From Datisca glomerata (Eukaryota > Streptophyta > Magnoliopsida > Cucurbitales > Datiscaceae): a DNA stretch of 64,000 nucleotides. Made by a program: the position numbers and the translations under genes. Shown in pieces: positions 57,426 through 64,000 of the stretch (position 1 is the stretch's first letter; the number at the start of each line of letters is the position of its first letter). The stretch spans positions 1,633,849-1,697,848 of the forward strand of contig QANY01013727.1 in the NCBI GenBank assembly GCA_003255025.1, written 5' to 3'. The notes beneath the pieces are model-generated. The model was not told the origin of the DNA. It did no database searches and was given only the letters and a program-made list of their open reading frames with translations.

Positions 57426-57579
57426 GTAACACTACAAGAATTATGTGCGTTAATAGCACTCAATGACCGCATTTTACACTAAAAGGCAATGAAAAGTGCA
57501 TTCTTTACGCTTGGGCGAAGGGTGGGGAATGAAAATCTCATACCCGCCTAATTAGACTAAAAGAAATTAAAAAAAAATC

Positions 57580-58560
57580 AATCTCTCACAACACCTCTCT
57601 CTTCAACCCTCACTCTCTTGGCGACGAAGCTTATAGAGAGCTCTATCTGTGATGAAGCTCACGGAGCTTTCTCTTCGCGAGGTGAAGCTCTCTCGGGGAC
57701 GACGCTCACAGCGCCTCTCTTACAGCTCTCTCTTTCAAATCTCTATTATAGATTCTCTCTTGTAGCTCTTTCTCTTAGCTCTCTTGTGTAACTACCTCTC
57801 TCAGCTCTACCTTGATATGTCATGCTGATGGCTCTCTCTCGAAGCTCTCTTTCTAAGCTTTGTGGTTTTCGTTTACTAGCATGAACTCCTCCCAATCCAA
57901 GCTTATTTGAGGTAAATCCCTAATTCTAACTTTCTGTAGAAGCTTTATATTCTCTCTACTTTTATTTGATTGTGCATATTCATGTACAAGCTCTTCAAGG
58001 ACTTCCCCTTTTCTGCAAGGATTAAATCTCAAATTCATGTCTGATTTATGTGATTTTGTATGATTTTTATGTTATTCTGAGGTTTTTCTGATTTTTATGT
58101 TTTTGTGATTTTTTTCTAGTTTTTTATGTTATTCAAAAGGATTTCCAGATTTCTTTTGAGATGCTTTAGAGGTGATCTCGAGGTTCTTTAATAGCAATGA
58201 AGGACTCTCTGAATCTCTCTCTTTGCGTGGCAAGCTCTTTCTGAACCTTTCTTGCATGTCTCTCTTGCAACTCTCTCATATCTCTATTGTAGATTCTCTC
58301 TCGTAGCTCTCTATGCTTGTAGTTAAGTTTCTTTGTCCTTGTTTTATTTTAATAAATGAGTTAGTTATGGTTCTTTGATTTCTAATTTAGAGTTTACTAA
58401 TCTCCCAAATCTTATGGTTATCAATTTGTGGTGATGAGGTATGTATTTGCTGCTGGAAAAACCAATGGTTTTAAAGCTTTATGTACTTTACATAAAGCTT
58501 TGGTTTTAAAATTTTCATTTCTTCAGCTTCCTATGTATGTAATATTCTAATGATTTTCTT
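57580..58560 (+). other. CT-rich leader-like region
   Basis: Many ctctct and agctct repeats with a mosaic of gaagctc motifs (57,590-57,860 and 58,200-58,310). It precedes the captured exons. No protein was recognised. Confidence 0.4.
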
Positions 58561-58563
58561 TCA

Positions 58564-58632
58564 GGTCAATCAAGTACTGTTTTGATTAAGCCAGAAGAAG
58601 AGTTCAAAAGTTTACTTAGTAAAGTTAAAGGT
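58564..58632 (+). other. Exon-like block of unknown origin
   Basis: After tttcag, an open stretch reads LIKPEEEFKSLLSKVK and is followed by gttta. The source gene is not recognised. Confidence 0.3.
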
Positions 58633-58928
58633 TTATCCTCTTTCCCTCTACTTCTTAGTCTTATATGCTCACTTACGTTACCTTTTTTATAAAAATTTAT
58701 TGTTACATATGATTCCTTCCTTGCCTGCAATATTCTATCACTTCTGTCTAGTGTGGTTCTATCACTTCTGTCTAGTGTGGTCCTTTTTGGCATTCTAATG
58801 CTCATATACTCGGACAGGTACTGATATTCGATCATTCATTCTTAATCATAGGCATTATAATTACAGCTCATTTAGTCATTTTATAATATTTTAATGCTTT
58901 GGTTGAACTTGACATGTCCCTGGTGCAG

Positions 58929-59562
58929 TCTGTTGAGATAGAGTACGGTTGCAAGCTTTGCATTGGCCCCTAAACAACTAGAGGAGAGGTAACGTAATAT
59001 ACCGTTACTGTTATTTAAGAGGATATTCATTGCTAAATACTTATCATTTTTTAGCTTCAAAAATGTATTTCCTATGAATGTTAAAATGCTATCACAGGGA
59101 TTCTATTATGATGCATTTTATGGTGATTTAGGCTTGAACGAGGATCACTTCAGCAAATTGAAGCAGGAGCAATGAAGGCTGTTGTGGTATCCTTCTTTCT
59201 GTACTTCAGATGTCCTTATCATTCTTACTTTACATACTAAATGATTGTTCTTACAAAAACATTTCTCTATATAACATGAGAAATATGTAATAATCGGAAG
59301 CTTCAAGTAGTGTTGCTTTTCACTAACTAATCGATTTCAAAGTGACTATAGCTTATTTCAACTCTATATTGAAACAATGATTATTTTTCTCAAACTCAAG
59401 TAGTTCAATTCTTCCAAATGATTTATATCATGTAATGATTTGTTTGTACTTGCTTGCACTGATAGCCAAAATACAAATTTTGTACAGAAGCAACCTTTTT
59501 ATAGCTATTAAAGTATCAAGGCAGCAGGCACTTGAAATATTTTCTGAAAATGGGTTCAAGGA
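58929..59562 (+). pseudogene. Captured three-exon fragment of threonyl-tRNA synthetase
   Basis: Exon a (58,929-58,988) reads SVEIEYGCKLCIGP, stop, TTRGE and ends at a GTAACG donor. Exon b (59,098-59,186) reads GFYYDAFYGDLGLNEDHFS and, after a one-base deletion, IEAGAMKAVV. Exon c (59,488-59,562) contains QPF and, after damage, IKVSRQQALEIFSENGFK. Plant cytosolic/mitochondrial ThrRS has this exact order (EYGCKLCIGPCTTRGEGFYY, then IEAGA, then QALEMFS) at the start of its second domain. Introns are kept. A stop and frameshifts make it non-coding for an enzyme. Confidence 0.85.
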
Positions 59563-59712
59563 AAGTGAAACCTCTTTGGTTGTGCATTAAATTTTGCATG
59601 ACCGTTAGCTGATCATATTTGCTTACGTTGGTTTTAATTGATTGTATGTGATTTGAAATCACTTTTGGTTTAGCTGTTTTAAATGTATTCATATTACGTT
59701 TAATTATATTAG

Positions 59713-60199
59713 GTGCTCTTTTTATTATTTTACCCTTTAGTGAGGCATCTACTTTTGATGCTATGTTGTCGGATAATATCTTTGATTTCCATGAATTGGT
59801 TCATTAGCGGTGAAAAAATAGAAAATCCATATCTTCTTTTGCTTTGCACATCAATACTATGTGGAATTGCATTTTGGGTAGACTTGATATTAAATGGGCA
59901 ATGCTTAGTTCTATTGATACGTTTTGTACTGTTGGAATATATTTCATACTGTTGGGGTTGATTGAAAGATTTGGACATATAACTTTTCTTTATTTTGCTA
60001 TACTTGGGGGGGAGAAATGGCATTTATAGGGATTTTTTTATCTAATACGACTACCCGTTCTTTCGGGGATTTTTTTTCTAATGCACTAAGGATTTGTTTT
60101 CTAATATTGTGTTTAGACACTGACCTATGGTGCATTAGTGGGGGTTTTAATAAGAAATTGATCTTTGGTTCATTAGTAGGATTCTACCAATATTTGTAA
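59713..60199 (+). other. Uncharacterised stretch with a short inverted motif
   Basis: Open frames here lack recognisable domains. ctaatgcac (near 60,078) and gtgcattag (near 60,129) are inverted copies around 45 bases, which may mark another small transposon. Confidence 0.3.
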
Positions 60200-60201
60200 G
60201 T

Positions 60202-60379
60202 TTTGGCAGTCAAACTCAAAGTCAAAAGGTGAGGCTATTTGATACTGATTATGACACTTTGAAAGCTCTATCTAACTCTAGAATTGAGGTCATTGTTGGT
60301 ATTCCTAATGATATGCTCTCCATTCTAGCCTCTAGTGTCAAGGCTGTTCAGCATCATTTAAAAAACCATCTTTATGGTT
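60202..60379 (+). pseudogene. Captured fragment of glycosyl hydrolase family 17 (beta-1,3-glucanase)
   Basis: One open frame reads [20 protein letters not shown], then [20 protein letters not shown] and [11 protein letters not shown], stop. This is the N-terminal part of GH17 enzymes (typical VRLFDTDPxVLxAFxNTGIE and VGVPNExLxxLA), which cleave callose. The catalytic glutamates lie further downstream and are absent. No clear splice site flanks it. Confidence 0.75.
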
Positions 60380-60574
60380 GATTGAAAAGTTTAGTTAATA
60401 ACAAGTTGATATATTGAGTTCTTAGACTTCTCATATTCAGAAGTGCTGACTTCTGATAAAACTACAGTTGGATGGCATAGTTATGCACAACATTGAGTTG
60501 TTTGATGTCACTTCTTTTTTATATAAATAAATCATATATAAGCTACACTAAGTATTTTTGTTCTTATTTTTTAG

Positions 60575-60667
60575 GATGTACTTTAGCAAGGGCAAATCGT
60601 AGGAGTTGATGCAGCATTTGTAATTTTCAAGGTTGATAATTCATATCCAATGAGAAACTTAAGTGAG
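60575..60667 (+). other. Exon-like 31-codon block of unknown gene
   Basis: Acceptor TTTTTTAG and donor GTGAGT enclose 93 bases: DVL, stop, QGQIVGVDAAFVIFKVDNSY then PMRNLSE. The splice signals and codon pattern suggest another captured exon. I do not recognise the source. Confidence 0.45.
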
Positions 60668-61474
60668 GTGAGTTGGGTGCTAAGGTGATACTGAAAATGC
60701 ATCAACTTGTGAGTTTACTTAGCTTAAGGCAGTTGTTGTTTGCCTATATCTACTTTTTACTATTTTCTACAAATCTGGGGATTGAAGCACTAAAAGATAT
60801 ATATGAAATAGATTCTTAGATCTCAAATATTCTCTTGTAATTATTGTTTGTTATCCTAATTCTTTGTGTTGTTTAATAATTTCAGTTTTAAGATAATTAT
60901 GTGGTATTTTTCTGCTTGAATTTATTACAAGAAATGACAAAGTGGGAATTAGTCAATGGTGGAGTTTACAGTGTCTAAACTTTTTGTCCTAAATTAATTT
61001 TGACCTTTCATTCTCTCTTTCTCTCTCTCAAATACTCATGCTCGATATATGCGCATATGTGCATCAACTTGCAAACATAACCTATTTTTCTGTAGCCCCT
61101 CTTGGGAACTAAAAATGTTTCAGAAACTTAAATAAATTTATTTTACTTAATGATAATGTTTTTTGGAATCGTTAATAAACTTAAAGCTCACACACTAGAT
61201 AAGGTGATCAAAATATTAGCATGAGTGCCCTTTCATTTTCTAAGTGGTAGCATTTAGTTGCTTATGTTATGTCTTATGTAGATGATATCTTCTTACTACA
61301 ATGATGAGCTTGTAAAAGAATAGTTTGATTATCCTTCAAAGAGGATTTTCATGTTAAATACTTTTTGTTGGAATTAATTGTAGAAATGGGACAAATAACA
61401 AGAAATGGGACAGGTGTAAGATCACCTCAAAGAGGATTTTCATATTAAACACTTTTTGTTGGAATTAATATGAT

Positions 61475-61800
61475 ATGTCTTTGTAAATGGAGTTGAACAC
61501 TTCCAACAAGCTCTAGAAATCTCACCTCAAAGTATCTCTGCACAAGTTAGACTCTCTTCTGCACTGCTTGGTTTGGCAAAGGATTGGATAAACTTGGGAG
61601 CATTTAGATGGGGATCTTTGTTATTGGAGGTTGGTTGTATTGTAAATTTCGTCTCCAATGGATTGGTTGTCTCTTTGTTGTTTCTTTTGAAGTTTGAGCA
61701 TGTTCTATAATTGTTAAGGGAAGCATCTAAAGTTGCAAAAGCAAGTGCATGCCTAGCTGGAAACAAGTCATGTATTTGGAAATTGCATTGTGATATTCAG
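61475..61800 (+). pseudogene. SKI3: Captured fragment of SKI3 (superkiller complex TPR protein), two exons
   Basis: Exon 1 (about 61,475-61,627) reads EHFQQALEISPQSISAQVRL, SSALLGLAKDWINLGAFRWG and SLLLE. After an intron (GT at 61,628, AG near 61,720), exon 2 reads EASKVAKASACLAGNKSC and IWKLHCDIQ with donor GTATGG at 61,801. SKI3/TTC37 is the scaffold of the cytosolic SKI complex, which feeds RNA to the exosome. Both exons are open in frame. Confidence 0.75.
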
Positions 61801-62063
61801 GTATGGTTTTTTCACTAATTTCCTCTTTCTCTTGATATGGTCCTTATAAGGTTAAACCAACTTTCTGTTGTTCTATGTGTGATGATCATAAAGTCTTTCT
61901 GTTTTTTCTGCCGTTAAGTTAATTGTTAGTACTAAATAACAATAAGTTGCCATTATTATCAAAAGCTTGACCTCTAGTATTGGTTGTATATATAATAATA
62001 TTATATTCAACTTTTCAGTATTGTTCTATAGAAAACTGTTTAGTTCTGTAATATGAAGAATAT

Positions 62064-62190
62064 TACCTCTTACAAGCTCACATATGCAAAATGTTTTCTG
62101 TGGATGGAAGAGGCCAAGGTCTAGAAATTGACGTGGAAGCTTTCAACCCTGAGCAATTACACATGGGTCTCTTAATTATTAACACCTAGG
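62064..62190 (+). pseudogene. SKI3: Captured SKI3 fragment, next exon
   Basis: After tcttacaag the frame reads LTYAKCFLWMEEA, then shifts and continues EIDVEAFN. It lies downstream of the two SKI3 exons in gene order. The frameshift near 62,115 makes it defective. Confidence 0.6.
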
Positions 62191-64000
62191 TAGAAGACAA
62201 TTATGCCTTCCTGAAGATGGTTTTCTAGCTGCTACAAATTACTTTAATAATGTTTGTATATTTGAAAGACTACATATATTTATTAGGCTTCCTGGGTAAA
62301 AAAATTAATTGTTGAGTTCTTTTTCAGGTACTAGTCTTTTGTTTAGCAAGTCATTTTCATGAACAACATTGATTTGTTATTCACTAGAACTACAAAAGGG
62401 GTTTAACAATCTATTCAAGTATGTTCATCCTCAACCAAATGATTTAGCAAGTCATTTCCATGAACTATAAGTTTCTTCTCATTTCTCATCATCTTTTGTC
62501 TGGTTTAGCAAGGCATCTTTTGTTCTCCCCATTTGATATGAAAGTTGTTGTGATATAATTAGTGTATAAATGTTGGCAGAGGTGATTTTTTTAGACACAG
62601 GCATTAGTGTATAAATGATGGCTTTAAAGTATTCACTCCTTCCAATGTTTTAACAACATTTCAAATTGTAAGAATGCTAGAGAGGAAAAACCTGTAGATG
62701 TAAATAACAACCCTTTATTGCATAAAAATGGTTTTATTTCTACATGAAACTAATGAATTTATGACTTTTAATAAGTGGAGCATGTGGGTAAGGTGACTTA
62801 GTTGATGTGAAACCATTTAGGGCCAGAGTGGGTGCAGTAAGCCCAATACTATTCAGAAATGGTGAAGGGTGTGGCACATGCTACAAGGTGAAGTGTCTTG
62901 ACAAGAACATATGCTCTAGACGAGTCGGGACCATAATTGTCGTTTCTTGAAAGAAAGATCACAAGAGAAATCGTTCGGTTCTTTTCAATATTTTGGTTAA
63001 ATTCTTTTGTGTCAATTTCTGACACTGAATGGAAAAGTAATACAAGATTGATAACAATGACTACTTGCGAAATTGCAAAAGAGCGAACATTTAGAGAGTA
63101 CATATCTACTTATCTTCATAATTTCTCGCCAATATTTTTTAATGTAAAATTGTGGCTGCTATTTGTGCTCTCTTTTGTAGGAGAAGAAGTGAAGATTATA
63201 GTTCATAATTCTGGTGGGTAGTTTTTTGAACCGAAGCAGATTCAAACATATCAACATGCATAGACAATAAATAGAGTTACCAAATGAAGCCTTACAATAT
63301 ACATTTAAAAAATCCAACTTTTATTGATATGGATAACGTTTAAATAGCATTACTATCATGTAAATAACTAAAGGTATTCAACTTACAACCTAAAAGTTTA
63401 TCAGTTTGACCTAAAAGAATTTTTTTAAGGAAATTTTAACTTACAACTTAGTTTTTCTAACCAACATGTCAAAAGTATCATATAGAGGACTCAGCTTTGT
63501 GTGAATGTAATTCGTTAAGACAGGTTGAGAAGAAAAATTATCACATACAATCATGTGCTGAAAAATTATCAGAGAATATCCATATATTCTATATACTTTT
63601 GATGTTTTGCAATTATGCGCTCAATATAATCTTTTTGCTAATTTAATTATTAGCACGTTAAAATTGTTAAATTAAGTTTCGTGTTTTACAAAATTTGTTA
63701 GTTTTGAAGTCTCTCAAATTAGAAAAATGATGAATTCCCTTCCAAGATAATTTAATACAAAATCTTTCAATTTTTTTGAATTAGTGCTTTAATATACGAA
63801 CGATACCAAAAATAGAGAGGCTATTATTTACATAGTGGACATCAAATTTTAAGATATCTAACATAATATAAGGTAATATATAAGAAACTCAGTCGAAGAT
63901 TAGAAAACTGCTGAATGTGCAAATAGTGCAACATAGATCCAATAATTTAATAGTGTACGAACTAAATTAGACATAAATTTATGTAATTGGTGTGAATAGA
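62191..64000. other. AT-rich sequence without recognised feature
   Basis: No convincing gene, RNA or transposon end was found on either strand. The two overlapping frames near 62,849-63,221 have no recognisable domain. Confidence 0.4.

Larger units (their letters stand above)
45939..57429 (+). mobile_element. Ty3/gypsy retrotransposon of Tat type with antisense extra ORF
   Basis: In order on the plus strand: LTR-like region with TATA box, primer site, gag-like ORF, protease, RT, RNase H, second (archaeal-like) RNase H and integrase. Then come an antisense plant-mobile-domain ORF and a minisatellite. Dual RNase H and extra antisense ORFs between integrase and 3' LTR are known for Tat-lineage elements. 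No 3' LTR was found; sequence changes at the CACTA-like end at 57,430. Stops occur in all domains. Confidence 0.82.
57430..62200 (+). mobile_element. Putative second CACTA element carrying fragments of several host genes
   Basis: The left end is cactacaagaattatgtgcg at 57,430, matching the CACTA end consensus. A CT-rich leader (57,580-57,850) and captured exons of at least three genes follow, all on the plus strand. No matching inverted right end was found by eye before 64,000, so the right boundary is set at the last recognised fragment and is uncertain. No transposase was seen. Confidence 0.55.

Noticed and set aside
63187..64000. Terminal inverted repeat closing the second CACTA element
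   Set aside because: No complement of cactacaagaatt was found by eye up to the end of the window.

Overview
This 64 kb window looks like eudicot nuclear DNA from a gene-poor, transposon-rich region. The base composition is AT-rich. The coding traces are plant genes with GT-AG introns, embedded in nested LTR retrotransposons, endogenous pararetrovirus copies and CACTA-type DNA transposons. Nearly every long open frame belongs to a degraded mobile element. Only one short host gene (11,020-11,625, minus) still reads cleanly through its splice junction.

Layout. 1-6,883: two head-on copies of an endogenous caulimovirid forming a large inverted repeat (arms about 1-1,850 and 2,232-4,390). The right copy continues to 6,883 with coat-protein zinc knuckle, protease, reverse transcriptase and RNase H. 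6,884-9,350: a deleted Ty3/gypsy element. 9,535-16,480: a 2.6 kb segmental duplication whose two units each carry a small one-TM-segment protein gene and the first exon(s) of very-long-chain enoyl-CoA reductase (ECR/CER10). The units are separated by a CACTA end and a 2 x 322 bp tandem repeat. 17,934-23,004: a decayed Ty1/copia element (A). 24,633-26,050: a broken DC1 zinc-finger gene holding a perfect 148 bp palindrome. 26,193-35,286: copia element B, into whose leader a 3.96 kb CACTA element (27,205-31,166) has inserted. 35,973-45,146: copia element C, split by the better preserved copia element D (39,455-43,882, minus strand). 45,939-57,429: a Ty3/gypsy element of Tat type with two RNase H domains, an antisense plant-mobile-domain ORF and a long minisatellite. 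57,430 onward: a second CACTA-like element with captured gene fragments. From about 62,200 to the end nothing was recognised.

The main discovery is gene capture. The CACTA element at 27,205-31,166 holds exons matching, from memory of the families, three unrelated host genes on one strand: ETG1/MCM-binding protein, the proteasome ATPase RPT1 and the CHD1-type remodeler CHR5. The element starting at 57,430 holds fragments of threonyl-tRNA synthetase, a family-17 beta-glucanase and the SKI3 TPR protein, again all on one strand. Intron boundaries are largely kept, so the captures came from genomic DNA, not mRNA. No new defence, regulatory or metabolic system was found. The unusual content is rearrangement: captured exons, convergent viral promoters, perfect palindromes, and two gene duplicates that have each decayed in a different place.

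All family names come from reading translations by eye. No database search was run. Boundaries given as approximate are uncertain by tens of bases.
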